Shown here: positions 16,458-25,465 of the stretch, piece after piece | Position numbering within the stretch: the first letter of the stretch is position 1 | Layout of the letters: each line of letters opens with the position of its first letter | From: Herbinix sp. | GTDB taxonomy: Bacteria > Bacillota > Clostridia > Lachnospirales > Lachnospiraceae | Direction: 5' to 3' | DNA length: 36,076 bases | Assembly: GCA_029256105.1 (NCBI GenBank) | Contig: JAQSYO010000033.1 | Span: forward strand, 1 to 36,076 | Notes under the pieces: generated by a model | What the model was told of the DNA's origin: nothing | The model's database searches: none | What the model saw: the letters and a program-made list of their open reading frames with translations, nothing else | Made by a program: the position numbers and the translations under genes

Positions 16458-16486
16458 TTGAATGATTCAGTATCTAGGACTCATTC
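16458..16486 (-). promoter_or_regulatory. Sigma-G-like promoter for the cortex hydrolase gene
   Basis: On the minus strand GAATG (16486-16482) and CATTCAA (16464-16458) are separated by 17 bases. This fits the sigma-G consensus (GHATR, then CATWHTA) with one mismatch, and sits 20 bases before the gene start. B. subtilis sleB is sigma-G dependent. Confidence 0.45.
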
Positions 16487-16954
16487 CCTATTCTACATGA
16501 TTATAGGGGGATATTGCTATGGAAGTTTCTTGGGAACGGAGGAAGAGGAAGAGAACGTGGGAAAGGGTTACTAAAAGAGGTAATAAGAAGAAGCAAAGGG
16601 AAAATAAATGACCAATACATCTAATAGATGCTTCTAATATAATGAAATTTACTTTTTTATTTTTTATTAAATGATTGTGATGCTATAATTAATGGAAGAG
16701 AAATACAATTAGAAAAGCGTATTTTTATTCTTTGCATTTAAATAAGAAGATTCTCAATTATATATACTACAGGTGGATAATAAAATTATATTAAAGGATG
16801 TTAATGCTCGATTTAGAGAGAATAGGAAGTGACTTGATTATCATTTATTATAGGAAGAAGGGGAGTGTGGTTTCTGAAAAATAATTAAAAAGTGGTACTT
16901 TTAAGGAACATTATTCTGAGCCAAATGTAAACGCTGTATATCAAATCGATTGGA
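16487..16954. other. Intergenic region between divergent hydrolase and MocR-type genes
   Basis: Mostly AT-rich sequence with no clear gene. The exception is a 30-codon frame at 16519-16611 behind AGGGGG, coding for a very basic peptide (MEVSWERRKRKRTWERVTKR at its start). It could be real or an accident of purine-rich sequence. I see no conserved RNA in the remainder. Confidence 0.35.
16519..16611 (+). CDS. Possible 30-residue strongly basic peptide
   Basis: ATG at 16519 with AGGGGG about nine bases upstream, ending at TGA 16609-16611. About half the residues are Lys or Arg. I do not recognise it. Small basic spore proteins exist, but nothing here proves expression; the purine bias alone could create such a frame. 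Confidence 0.2.
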   Translation: MEVSWERRKRKRTWERVTKRGNKKKQRENK

Positions 16955-18367
16955 GTGATTGAGATTTATATTGAAATTAATCGTAATAGCAGTATTTCAT
17001 ACAAAAAGCAATTATATGATACATTTACATTAAAAATCTTGAGTGGTGAGCTTCAAAGAGGAGAAAAGCTGCCCTCAAGTCGGTTTCTAGCAGAAAAGTT
17101 GAATATTTCACGAAATACTGTTATGGAAATATATGATCAACTGATGGCTGAGGCTTATGTAGAGACGGTTAAAGGGAAAGGAACCTATGTATCTGATATT
17201 ACTATAAGATCATTAGATACGATGATTCAAGATAAAATATTACTTCAGGAAGATAAAGTATCTGTAGATCTAATTAACTTTGTGGCAGGTACTCCGGATT
17301 TAAATGCATTCCCTAAAAAAGCATGGTTGGTTGCCAGTAGAAAATATATGTATGATAGCTCGAGTGAGCTACTTGGGTATGATGATTCTTTTGGGTATGA
17401 GCCGCTACGCAAAACGCTTGTAGAATATTTGTATAAGCATAAAGGCATTCAATGTTCGTATCAACAAATCATGATGACGAGCGGGACCAAAGGAGCACTT
17501 GAATTAATTTCACTTTTCTTTCACAGAGATCGAAAGACAGTACTCCTAGAATCTCCAGGGATTAGTTTTGCCAAGGATATTTTTGATGTATATGGCTATG
17601 AACGCTATCCTTTGATCATGGATTACATAGGAATAAATGTTGATTTACTCCCAAACGTTAATCATGGATTAATCTTCACATCGTCGGCTCATCAATTTCC
17701 CCTGGGGGGAGTTTTACCTATAGACCGCCGACAGAAACTGATCGAATATGCCAACGAACATGAACATTATATAATTGAAGATGATTATGATAGTGAATTT
17801 CGCTACAATGGAGCACCCGTGAATTCACTTTATCAATTATCAGATATGAAAGTAATACATGTTGGTACTTTCAGCCAAACACTTGCACCTGCATTACAAT
17901 TGGGTTATATGGTTATACCTAATCAGCTTTTAGAGGATTTTCAAAAACTTTCATCGTTGATTCATCAACATCCGAATAAGTTAGTACAAATGAATATCTA
18001 TCATATGTTTATCAGTGGTTTTTATGAAAAGCATATTTATAAAATGTGCAAAGTATATAAAAGGAAGATGAAATTATTGACAGTAAATATCTATAACACT
18101 TTTGGAAATTCAATTGTCATCTATGGGTCAAATGTGGGGATGCATATTGTGGTACGCTTTCCGAACCTTATTTTTGATGAACAAGCTAAAAAGGTACTTT
18201 TCGATCAAGGTATTGGGGTAAAAAGTACCGATGAGTATAACCTAAAAGAAGAAGGGGCATCGGATGCAATTGTTCTAGGCTTTGGTCATCTATCTGAGGA
18301 ACAAATAATAGAAGGAGTTAAAAGATTAAAAAAAGCAATATTACTATTGAAAAACAATCAAGTATAG
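16955..18367 (+). CDS. MocR/PdxR-type regulator with the PLP-binding lysine replaced
   Basis: A 470-residue GntR-aminotransferase fusion. The winged helix-turn-helix covers about 1-75 (GEKLPSSRFLAEKLNISRNTVMEIYDQL). The fold type I aminotransferase-like domain covers about 105-465, with TSGTKGALEL, EDDYDSEFRY (the Asp that contacts the PLP ring) and GTFSQTLAPALQLGY. In the family this last motif is GTFSK, the Lys forming the Schiff base with PLP; here it is Gln308 (CAA at 17876-17878). The protein should not bind PLP as an internal aldimine. The start is uncertain: GTG at 16955 has no spaced ribosome binding site. No pdxST or GABA genes lie nearby, so its target is unknown. Confidence 0.88.
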   Translation: MIEIYIEINRNSSISYKKQLYDTFTLKILSGELQRGEKLPSSRFLAEKLNISRNTVMEIYDQLMAEAYVETVKGKGTYVSDITIRSLDTMIQDKILLQEDKVSVDLINFVAGTPDLNAFPKKAWLVASRKYMYDSSSELLGYDDSFGYEPLRKTLVEYLYKHKGIQCSYQQIMMTSGTKGALELISLFFHRDRKTVLLESPGISFAKDIFDVYGYERYPLIMDYIGINVDLLPNVNHGLIFTSSAHQFPLGGVLPIDRRQKLIEYANEHEHYIIEDDYDSEFRYNGAPVNSLYQLSDMKVIHVGTFSQTLAPALQLGYMVIPNQLLEDFQKLSSLIHQHPNKLVQMNIYHMFISGFYEKHIYKMCKVYKRKMKLLTVNIYNTFGNSIVIYGSNVGMHIVVRFPNLIFDEQAKKVLFDQGIGVKSTDEYNLKEEGASDAIVLGFGHLSEEQIIEGVKRLKKAILLLKNNQV

Positions 18368-18390
18368 GCTTCCTTCAGTTCCAGAATGAT

Positions 18391-18419
18391 ATCGGCCAGT
18401 GTATCCTGGCCGATTTTTT
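18391..18419 (+). terminator. Intrinsic terminator after the MocR-type gene
   Basis: ATCGGCCAG (18391-18399) pairs perfectly with CTGGCCGAT (18406-18414) around a six-base loop, followed by a T run. Confidence 0.95.
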
Positions 18420-18477
18420 AACTCTACCGAAGATTTGATAGAAGTAATCAATAAATCATATTTACTACTTACTTTTC

Positions 18478-18507
18478 TTAACAATTCTAAGCATAACATG
18501 GTATAAT
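18478..18507 (+). promoter_or_regulatory. Predicted promoter of the MurC-like gene
   Basis: TTAACA (18478-18483) and a perfect TATAAT (18502-18507) with an extended TGG just before it, spaced 18 bases; about 35 bases upstream of the ATG. Confidence 0.7.
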
Positions 18508-18547
18508 AAAGAAATTAAGTAACTACAAATTCTAAAGGAGTTAAAAC

Positions 18548-19972
18548 ATGGACAGAAAATTACATGTACATTTCATGGGAATAGGCGGTAGCGGAATGGC
18601 ACCGATTGCAGTAATAGCTAAAAAATCAGGATTTGATGTGACCGGTTGTGATTGTAATGAAACGAGTTATTATAGTGAAGCATTAAGTGACAGTGGAATT
18701 GATATAAAAATAGGTCATAATTGTGAACATCTGGAAGGGGTGGACATTTTGGCAGTTACTCCGGCTGTTTTTGATATTAACCCTAATCATCCCGAACTTG
18801 TTGAAGCAAGGAAGAGAAATATATTAATGACCTGGCAGGAATTCATGGGTAAATATCTTCAGAAAGATAAATTCCTTGTTGCAGTAGCAGGTACCCATGG
18901 AAAATCAACTACAACAGTCTTGATGGGATTAGCATTAGAAGCTGGCGGGTTTGACCCAATTGTAGAAGCCGGAACAATCTATAAACCGTGGGGAGGCGGT
19001 TTTCGATTAGCTGAGTCAAAATACTTTATCTGCGAGGCGGATGAATTCAATTGCAATTTTTTAAACTATTCACCCTCCTTAATTATTATCAATAACATAG
19101 AGATGGATCATCCTGAATTTTTCAAAGATTTCACTGAATTTAAAGAAGCATTTGTAAAGTTCATTCGTAATCTAAAACATTCCGGTACACTTGTAGTAAA
19201 TGCAGAAAGTGAAGGAGTGAAAGAAGTACTTTTCGAACTGAAAAATTGGCTCGAAGAGAAAAATATTAAGGTGATTGGATATTACTTAAATCATAAATTT
19301 GACTTTCCATTTAATGCTGAGTATAGGGGTCAAATCAACAGCTTTACGGAAGACGGTGTAGGATTTGATGTAGATGGACCAAACTTTAAAGAAAGTTTTA
19401 AACTTGGCCTTCTCGGAACTCATAATGTTTCAAATTCCTTAGGAGTACTTTGTGCTGCTGCCCATTTAGGAGTAAATTTAGAAACCCTGAAAGTCGTTTT
19501 TCAAAAATATAAGGGTATAGGGAGAAGAACAGAATTAGTAGATGAAGTGAATGGAATAAAAGTATACGATGATTATGGTCATCATCCCACTGCAATAGCT
19601 GCAGTTTTAGACACATTTCGAACTACTTATCCTGGCAAAAAAATATATGCGATAGTGGAACCGCATCAAATATCAAGATTAAAATTATTCCCAAAGGAAT
19701 TTATAGCGGCACTGAACAAAGCAGATGAAGCCATAGTTACAAAAACTTATGTTGGTAGAGAAATTAATAAAAATCTAGAACCTGTTGATATAAACTCCTT
19801 TATCAGTAAAATGGAGGCTGGTAAGGCTACTTATATTGAAGATTATAATGAAGTTGCGGAAGCAATTTCTCTAAAAGCTAGACAGGGAGATATTATTGTT
19901 GTTTTTGGTGCAGGTAATTCCTATAAATTTACGAAGTTGATAATTGAACGTCTAAAAACACTATATAATTAA
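18548..19972 (+). CDS. murC: MurC-like UDP-N-acetylmuramate ligase
   Basis: A 474-residue Mur ligase that should join an amino acid (L-Ala in MurC) or peptide to UDP-MurNAc using ATP in the cytosol. It shows the N-terminal nucleotide-sugar site FMGIGGSGMAPIA (9-21), the P-loop GTHGKST (115-121), the EADEFNCNFLNY carbamate/metal region, NNIEMDHPEFF, YDDYGHHPTAI and EPHQISRLKLF. The last two motifs are closer to MurC than to the recycling ligase Mpl. The EADE segment departs from the standard MurC sequence, so this may be a second copy rather than the main MurC. It stands alone, behind its own promoter. Confidence 0.78.
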   Translation: MDRKLHVHFMGIGGSGMAPIAVIAKKSGFDVTGCDCNETSYYSEALSDSGIDIKIGHNCEHLEGVDILAVTPAVFDINPNHPELVEARKRNILMTWQEFMGKYLQKDKFLVAVAGTHGKSTTTVLMGLALEAGGFDPIVEAGTIYKPWGGGFRLAESKYFICEADEFNCNFLNYSPSLIIINNIEMDHPEFFKDFTEFKEAFVKFIRNLKHSGTLVVNAESEGVKEVLFELKNWLEEKNIKVIGYYLNHKFDFPFNAEYRGQINSFTEDGVGFDVDGPNFKESFKLGLLGTHNVSNSLGVLCAAAHLGVNLETLKVVFQKYKGIGRRTELVDEVNGIKVYDDYGHHPTAIAAVLDTFRTTYPGKKIYAIVEPHQISRLKLFPKEFIAALNKADEAIVTKTYVGREINKNLEPVDINSFISKMEAGKATYIEDYNEVAEAISLKARQGDIIVVFGAGNSYKFTKLIIERLKTLYN

Positions 19973-20133
19973 GAGAGGAGAAGAAGTGTTGGCAGTTAGA
20001 CATAGCATCGTATAGTAAATATTATCTGTTTTATACTTACTCAGCAATAGCAAAGTGATTCTTTGTATCTCTTTTTATATGGAAATATATGTCGGTCATT
20101 GGTAGCATCTATATTAATTTATTGATATGATAA

Positions 20134-20166
20134 TTGGATATTGATATAATATAATCAAATATCCAA
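20134..20166. repeat. AT-rich inverted repeat upstream of the aldo/keto reductase
   Basis: TTGGATATTGAT (20134-20145) and its complement ATCAAATATCCAA (20154-20166, one extra base) form a hairpin about 80 bases before the gene. It could be an operator; no partner regulator is evident. Confidence 0.4.
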
Positions 20167-20247
20167 ATCTTTGAAATATGATTTGAAATGAGATAAAATG
20201 ATTAAAGCTCATAGTTAGTTATCAAGAAAGTAAAAGGGGGAAGTAGT

Positions 20248-21396
20248 ATGAAATACAGACAAATAGGTAAAACGGGGTTAACTGTCAGTGAAATAGGACT
20301 AGGAGCCGAATGGTTAGAACGTCACAGTGCTGCTGTTGTAAAAGCAGTTGTTGAGCGCAGTGAAGAATATGGGATTAATATCCTAGATTGTTGGATGTCG
20401 GAGCCTAATGTACGCTCCAATATCGGAGCAGCAATTGCCGGACATCGAGATAAATGGGTTATACAGGGACATATTGGTTCAACCTGGCAGAAGGGTCAGT
20501 ATGTACGTACCCGTGAGTTGGAGAAAGTAAAGGATGCTTTTCGTGATTTACTAAGTCGTCTTGAAACGGATTATATTGACCTTGGCATGATTCATTTTGT
20601 TGACGAAGTGGCAGAGTTTGATAAAATCATGAGGGGAGAATTTATTGATTATGTCAGAGAATTAAAACATGATGGTACGATCCGCCATATTGGCTTAAGT
20701 ACACATAATCCTGATGTCGCAAAGCTGGCAGCATTAAGTGGTGAAATTGAAATGGTATTGTTTAGTCTTAATCCTGCATTTGATATGCTTCCTGCAAGTG
20801 AAGATATAAATGACCTTTTTAGCGAACATTATAATGAAAAGCTGAAAGGGATTGCACCGGAGCGGGAAGAGCTGTATCAGATTTGTGAACGGGAAAACGT
20901 TGGCATCACAGTAATGAAAGGTTATGCCGGTGGAAGATTATTTAGTGCAGAAAATTCACCGTTTGGTGTTGCCTTGACTCCGGTTCAATGCCTTCATTAT
21001 GCACTTACACGTCCAGCTGTGGCATCTGTTATGGTTGGATGCAGGACACCGGAAGAAGTAGATGCTGCTGTAGCATATGAAATAGCCACAGAGGAACAAA
21101 AAGATTATGCCACGGTGCTCGCAAATGCGCCATATCATGCATATTCCGGCCAATGTACTTATTGTGGACATTGTGCACCATGCCCTACTTACATAGATAT
21201 CGCAATGGTGAATAAGCTTTATGATTTAGCAGTAATGCAGGAAGAAATACCCGCTACTATACAAGCTCACTATAGCAGCCTTTCGTCAAATGCATCAGAC
21301 TGCATCAGCTGTGCAGCTTGCGAGAAACGTTGTCCCTTTGGAGTACCAATCGTCGATAGGATGAAAAAGGCGGAGCAATTATTCATTCGTGCTTGA
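20248..21396 (+). CDS. Ferredoxin-type aldo/keto reductase family protein
   Basis: A 382-residue protein with an aldo/keto reductase barrel (about 1-290) and two C-terminal [4Fe-4S] motifs: CTYCGHCAPCP and CISCAACEKRCP. The N-terminus YRQIGKTGLTVSEIGLG is typical. Of the catalytic tetrad, Asp47 is present in ILDCWMSE, but the usual Tyr five residues on is missing and the Lys expected in the VITTK strand is replaced (WVIQGHIG). A His is present at IHFVDE. Normal NADPH-aldehyde chemistry is therefore doubtful; the Fe-S clusters suggest an electron-transfer role. The substrate is unknown. AAGGGGG is the ribosome binding site. Confidence 0.86.
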   Translation: MKYRQIGKTGLTVSEIGLGAEWLERHSAAVVKAVVERSEEYGINILDCWMSEPNVRSNIGAAIAGHRDKWVIQGHIGSTWQKGQYVRTRELEKVKDAFRDLLSRLETDYIDLGMIHFVDEVAEFDKIMRGEFIDYVRELKHDGTIRHIGLSTHNPDVAKLAALSGEIEMVLFSLNPAFDMLPASEDINDLFSEHYNEKLKGIAPEREELYQICERENVGITVMKGYAGGRLFSAENSPFGVALTPVQCLHYALTRPAVASVMVGCRTPEEVDAAVAYEIATEEQKDYATVLANAPYHAYSGQCTYCGHCAPCPTYIDIAMVNKLYDLAVMQEEIPATIQAHYSSLSSNASDCISCAACEKRCPFGVPIVDRMKKAEQLFIRA

Positions 21397-21574
21397 GTTA
21401 AGCATTTTCCAAAAGTGTAGACTTTATTTTCTATTTACCGTAACTGAGGATACGGAAGGCATACATCAGCTTCCACAATATAAAGCAAAGTACTCTGTAA
21501 TCCAATTAAATTGCATATCTAAAACAATTTGATTGATAATAGAGTATTACGATTGATAAAGAGGAGTATGAAAG

Positions 21575-21847
21575 ATGGATAATAAAAAATGTGATTTGGT
21601 TCGTACAAATGGCGTCAAAGAAAAGAAATTGGAAGTGATTGACGGATACACTATCAAATACCATGCAAATGGTGGCACCATTTGGTCTAAAGGGAAAATT
21701 GTTAATGATAAGCCAGACGGATACTGGGAATGGTATCGTACGGATGGCACTATAAAACGTTCAGGGTATTTTGAAATGGGTGAGTCTGTTGGGGAGTGGA
21801 TTACCTATGATAGCGATGGCAAAAAATATAAATCAACCAACTATTAA
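21575..21847 (+). CDS. MORN-like repeat protein
   Basis: A 90-residue soluble protein with two or three MORN_2/YwqK-type repeats (IKYHANGGTIWSKGKIVNDK, GYWEWYRTDGTIKRSGYF, GEWITYDSDGKKYKS). Such short repeats form beta-hairpin sheets and occur in proteins annotated as YwqK-like antitoxins, but no toxin gene is adjacent, so I do not call a toxin-antitoxin pair. It has a usable ribosome binding site (AGAGGAG) and its own terminator. Confidence 0.72.
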   Translation: MDNKKCDLVRTNGVKEKKLEVIDGYTIKYHANGGTIWSKGKIVNDKPDGYWEWYRTDGTIKRSGYFEMGESVGEWITYDSDGKKYKSTNY

Positions 21848-21866
21848 CAAAGATATACTGTGAGGG

Positions 21867-21918
21867 TAAGCCTTTTCACCGAGTAGTTAAACTATTTGGT
21901 AAAAGGCTTATTTTTTTA
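21867..21918 (+). terminator. Intrinsic terminator after the MORN-like gene
   Basis: TAAGCCTTTT-C-ACC (21867-21880) pairs with GGTAAAAGGCTTA (21898-21910) with one bulged C, then a T run. Confidence 0.88.
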
Positions 21919-22080
21919 GTAAATAGAAGATAGCCAATATAAAACATATGCTTATATAATTTTTTTATATGGAGGGCATATCGTATTATTAAATGTTAAG
22001 AAGGTACCAATAAAATAAGAACCAATATAATAATGTAAGGATAAAAAAGTATGATATGAAAAGAAACTGGATGTGATTAT

Positions 22081-24105
22081 TTGGCTAATGACATGGAATT
22101 TACAATAATACAGAAAGAAAAAAGAAAAAAGAAAATTGTTTTTTTTGTAAAGCAAGGAATGGATAGCTTTTTAGAGGATATTATGAAAGGATTATCTGAT
22201 ATATATGAAACAAAGAAAATAATAGTAACAGAATTTAAGCAAATTGATGAAGGTATGGAATGGTCTGAAATAACTTGGTTCGAATGGTGTGACGAGCTTG
22301 TGGCTTATGGAAGTAAACTTGAGTTAGCAAAAAGAAGGTTAATAATATGCAGACTTCATAGTTATGAAGCATTTACAAATTACCCAAATGATGTAATTTG
22401 GGATAGGGTAAATATGACTATTTTTATTGCAGAGCATATCAGAAATTTTGTAATAGAAAAGCTTCAATTAGATAAAAGTAAGACCATAATCATACCAAAT
22501 GGAATAGATATAAACAGATATATATTTCGAGAGAGGAAACCAGGTTTTCGAATTGCCTATGTTGGATATATCAATTATAAAAAAGGACCAATGATGTTGT
22601 TACATACATTTAAGGCTATATTTGATAAAAATCCGCAGTATCAACTATTTATTGCCGGACAGTTCCAAGATGATAGGGATATTTTATATTTTAAACAAAT
22701 GATAAATGAATTCGGGATGGAAAAGAATGTATTCTTTGAGGGGTGGCAAGATAATTTAGATGTTTGGTTAGAGGATAAAAACTACATTTTATGTACAAGT
22801 GTACTTGAATCTCAAAATATGAGTGTTATGCAATCAATGGCTAAGGGAATTAAACCCGTGATTCATAATTTTGTAGGAGCTAAGGCTATCTATAGCAGTA
22901 AATACGTTTGGAATACGATAGAGGAAGCTGTTCGTATTTTTGAAGATAATAATTATTGTTCAATAGAGTACCTTCAATTTATTAAAGATAATTATTCCTC
23001 GGAAGGTAAAATGAATAGCCTTAAGGATTTACTTTTGTCTATGAGTAATAATATAAAAGATATCGATAAAGATAACTTGAAAAGGATGCCCTTAGTCACA
23101 ATAGGAATTACTAATTACAATGGAAAGCGGTACATTAAAAAGTGTGTAGAATCATTTTTGAATCAAACGTATTCCAATATAGAACTTTTACTTATTGATG
23201 ACAACTCAACAGATGGATCCAAAGAAATGATTCAAGAGTATGAAATAAATTATAGTAATATAAAGGCAATCTATCACGAAACGAATTCAGGTGGTGCATC
23301 TAAAGGGGTTCAAGAGGTTATTGAGAATGCAAAAGGAGAGTATTTTCAATGGATTGCTTGTGATGATTATGTACAGAGGAACGAAGTTGAGATTTTTGTA
23401 AAATACTTGGAAGAAAATACAGACAAAGATTATGTTTATTGCAATTTTAATATTGTTGATGAATATGATGCGCTAACCGGAAAATGGAATTATACTATTT
23501 TAAATAATGAAGCAGTAATACAGCATGTATTTAATACAGGGTCTGGCATAATTCCTATGAATTGCTTATATCGGAAAAGCTTTTTTGACAAAAATCGTGT
23601 TAACTGGGTTATTTATAAAGAAAATGATTTTTCAGCAGATACTCTTAATACGTTGCATTTTATTAAATATAAGTGGAATTATGGAATGGTTGAGGAATCA
23701 TTAATCAACTATCGTATTCATTCGGAAAATGCATCCCATAATATAGAGAAAAGAATAAAGGCGTCTGCAGCATTATATGATTATATAATTCAAAATTTTA
23801 ATGAAGAAGTATATTTACCACAGGTCGATTGGAAGACAGTATCGAATCGAGAACAAAAAAAGTTGCTTTGCATTGCGCAGTTTTATTATATTCAATTGCA
23901 AAATCATTTGAATATGAGCGCAATACCAGATTATCTTAAATTTAATATAGCAAAAGATCAAATCGATAAGTTTTGTACCATCTTTGCTAAGGAAGGATTA
24001 ACCTATACGAATAAAGGTTTGCTAAAATTTGATATATATAGAAATGAGTTTGAGAATATGAAAATTTTATTCGAAAAATTCTTAAAAGAAATACCCATCA
24101 TATAA
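22081..24105 (+). CDS. Two-domain glycosyltransferase, GT4-like plus GT2-like
   Basis: A 674-residue protein. The N-terminal half (about 25-325) is a GT-B fold of the GT4 type: IIIPNGIDINRYIF, then RIAYVGYINYKKGPMML and LFIAGQFQDDRD. The usual E-x7-E donor motif reads ESQNMSVMQ, so the second Glu is Gln. From about residue 338 a GT2-type GT-A domain begins (VTIGITNYNGKRYIKKCVESF, IDDNSTDGS, then CDD as the metal-binding DxD-like motif). No membrane segment or signal peptide is visible, so it acts in the cytosol. TTG at 22081 is taken as start with GGAT upstream; an ATG at 22093 is possible. It precedes the sugar-nucleotide operon by 36 bases. Confidence 0.85.
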   Translation: MANDMEFTIIQKEKRKKKIVFFVKQGMDSFLEDIMKGLSDIYETKKIIVTEFKQIDEGMEWSEITWFEWCDELVAYGSKLELAKRRLIICRLHSYEAFTNYPNDVIWDRVNMTIFIAEHIRNFVIEKLQLDKSKTIIIPNGIDINRYIFRERKPGFRIAYVGYINYKKGPMMLLHTFKAIFDKNPQYQLFIAGQFQDDRDILYFKQMINEFGMEKNVFFEGWQDNLDVWLEDKNYILCTSVLESQNMSVMQSMAKGIKPVIHNFVGAKAIYSSKYVWNTIEEAVRIFEDNNYCSIEYLQFIKDNYSSEGKMNSLKDLLLSMSNNIKDIDKDNLKRMPLVTIGITNYNGKRYIKKCVESFLNQTYSNIELLLIDDNSTDGSKEMIQEYEINYSNIKAIYHETNSGGASKGVQEVIENAKGEYFQWIACDDYVQRNEVEIFVKYLEENTDKDYVYCNFNIVDEYDALTGKWNYTILNNEAVIQHVFNTGSGIIPMNCLYRKSFFDKNRVNWVIYKENDFSADTLNTLHFIKYKWNYGMVEESLINYRIHSENASHNIEKRIKASAALYDYIIQNFNEEVYLPQVDWKTVSNREQKKLLCIAQFYYIQLQNHLNMSAIPDYLKFNIAKDQIDKFCTIFAKEGLTYTNKGLLKFDIYRNEFENMKILFEKFLKEIPII

Positions 24106-24141
24106 ATTAATGAATAGGTATCGTTTTATAAAGGAAAATGA

Positions 24142-25449
24142 ATGAGCAACTTAAAGCAAAAATTATTAAATAAATCAGCAATACTTGCAGTAGTCGGGTT
24201 AGGCTACGTGGGTCTTCCTTTAGCTGTCGAAAAGGCTAAAGCAGGGTATAAAACAATTGGTTTTGATATACAAAAATATAAAGTAGATTTAGTGAATGCC
24301 GGTATAAACTATATTGGAGATGTAGTGAATGAGGAGCTGGAATACATTGTCAAAACAGGGTTGCTAACTGCAACAACAGACTTTACACAAGTGGTGAAGG
24401 CTGATTGTATCTGTATCTGTGTACCGACTCCCTTAGATGAACATCAACAGCCAGATATAAGTTATGTTAAAGCTTCTGCCTTAAGCATTGTCCCAGGTAT
24501 GCATAAGGATATGTTAATCGTATTAGAATCAACTACATATCCCGGAACAACAGAGGAAATATTAAAGCCAATTTTTGAATTGTCGGGTCTGAAATGCGGT
24601 GAGGATTTTTATCTTGCATTTTCGCCGGAGCGCGTTGATCCGGGTAATCTTCAATATAAGACAAAGAATACACCTAAAGTGGTAGGAGGCGTTACCCCAA
24701 TTTGTACTGATATTGCTTCTGCTCTATATGAAAATATTCTTGAGGCACCGATCCATCGCGTGTCTAGTCCATCAATTGCGGAAATGGAGAAAATATTAGA
24801 AAATACCTACCGTAATGTGAATATTGGTCTCGTAAACGAACTTGCAATGTTATGTAATAAAATGGGAATTAATTTCTGGGAAGTGATTGAGGCCGCAAAA
24901 TCGAAGCCATATGGCTTCCAAGCTTTCTATCCCGGTCCAGGTTTAGGAGGGCATTGCATTCCCCTTGACCCTTATTATTTAGCTTGGAAAGCTCGTGAAT
25001 ATGGCTTCCATACTTCAATGATAGAGGCATCCATGATGGTGAATGATCGTATGCCAGAATATTGTGTCCAGAGAGCGTTTAAAATTTTAAACCGTTTTAA
25101 AAAAGCACTAAATGGAGCCAAAATTTTGGTTCTTGGTGTGGCGTATAAACAGGATATTGACGATTACCGTGAAAGTCCTGGTGTTAAAGTGATAGAGGTA
25201 TTGAACGCTGAGGGAGCCAAAGTTAAGTACCACGATCCGTTTGTGCTTGAATATCGCGAAAAAGATATTGAAGTAAAAGGGGAACCTGTATTAAGCACAG
25301 AACTGGTGGAAAACGCAGATCTCATTATTATAACAACAGCACATTCAAATGTTGATTATAGGTTTGTACAGAGGCATGCTAAATTTATATTTGATACAAA
25401 GAATGTGATGAAAGAGATAAATGATCGAGAGAATATTGAGTTACTTTAA
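24142..25449 (+). CDS. wbpA: UDP-N-acetylglucosamine 6-dehydrogenase (WbpA type)
   Basis: Oxidises UDP-GlcNAc at C6 in two NAD-dependent steps to UDP-GlcNAc uronic acid. The 435 residues contain the Rossmann motif VVGLGYVGLPLA (17-28), FSPERVDPG, the catalytic Cys272 in GLGGHCIPLDPYY, and the C-terminal VLGVAYKQDIDDYRESP domain. The GHCIPLDPYYLAWKA form points to the WbpA/WbpO group rather than UDP-glucose dehydrogenase. The next three genes match WbpB, WbpD and WbpE, which supports this substrate. It starts the tightly packed operon. Confidence 0.9.
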   Translation: MSNLKQKLLNKSAILAVVGLGYVGLPLAVEKAKAGYKTIGFDIQKYKVDLVNAGINYIGDVVNEELEYIVKTGLLTATTDFTQVVKADCICICVPTPLDEHQQPDISYVKASALSIVPGMHKDMLIVLESTTYPGTTEEILKPIFELSGLKCGEDFYLAFSPERVDPGNLQYKTKNTPKVVGGVTPICTDIASALYENILEAPIHRVSSPSIAEMEKILENTYRNVNIGLVNELAMLCNKMGINFWEVIEAAKSKPYGFQAFYPGPGLGGHCIPLDPYYLAWKAREYGFHTSMIEASMMVNDRMPEYCVQRAFKILNRFKKALNGAKILVLGVAYKQDIDDYRESPGVKVIEVLNAEGAKVKYHDPFVLEYREKDIEVKGEPVLSTELVENADLIIITTAHSNVDYRFVQRHAKFIFDTKNVMKEINDRENIELL

Positions 25450-25465
25450 TCAGGAGGTATGCAAA

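Noticed and set aside
21575..21847. Toxin-antitoxin module suggested by the YwqK-like MORN protein
   Set aside because: No toxin-like gene lies next to it and it has its own terminator.
25421..25465. N-terminal extension of the WbpB-like protein
   Set aside because: The in-frame start lies inside wbpA and the extension is not part of the fold; the ATG at 25466 has AGGAGGT in front.
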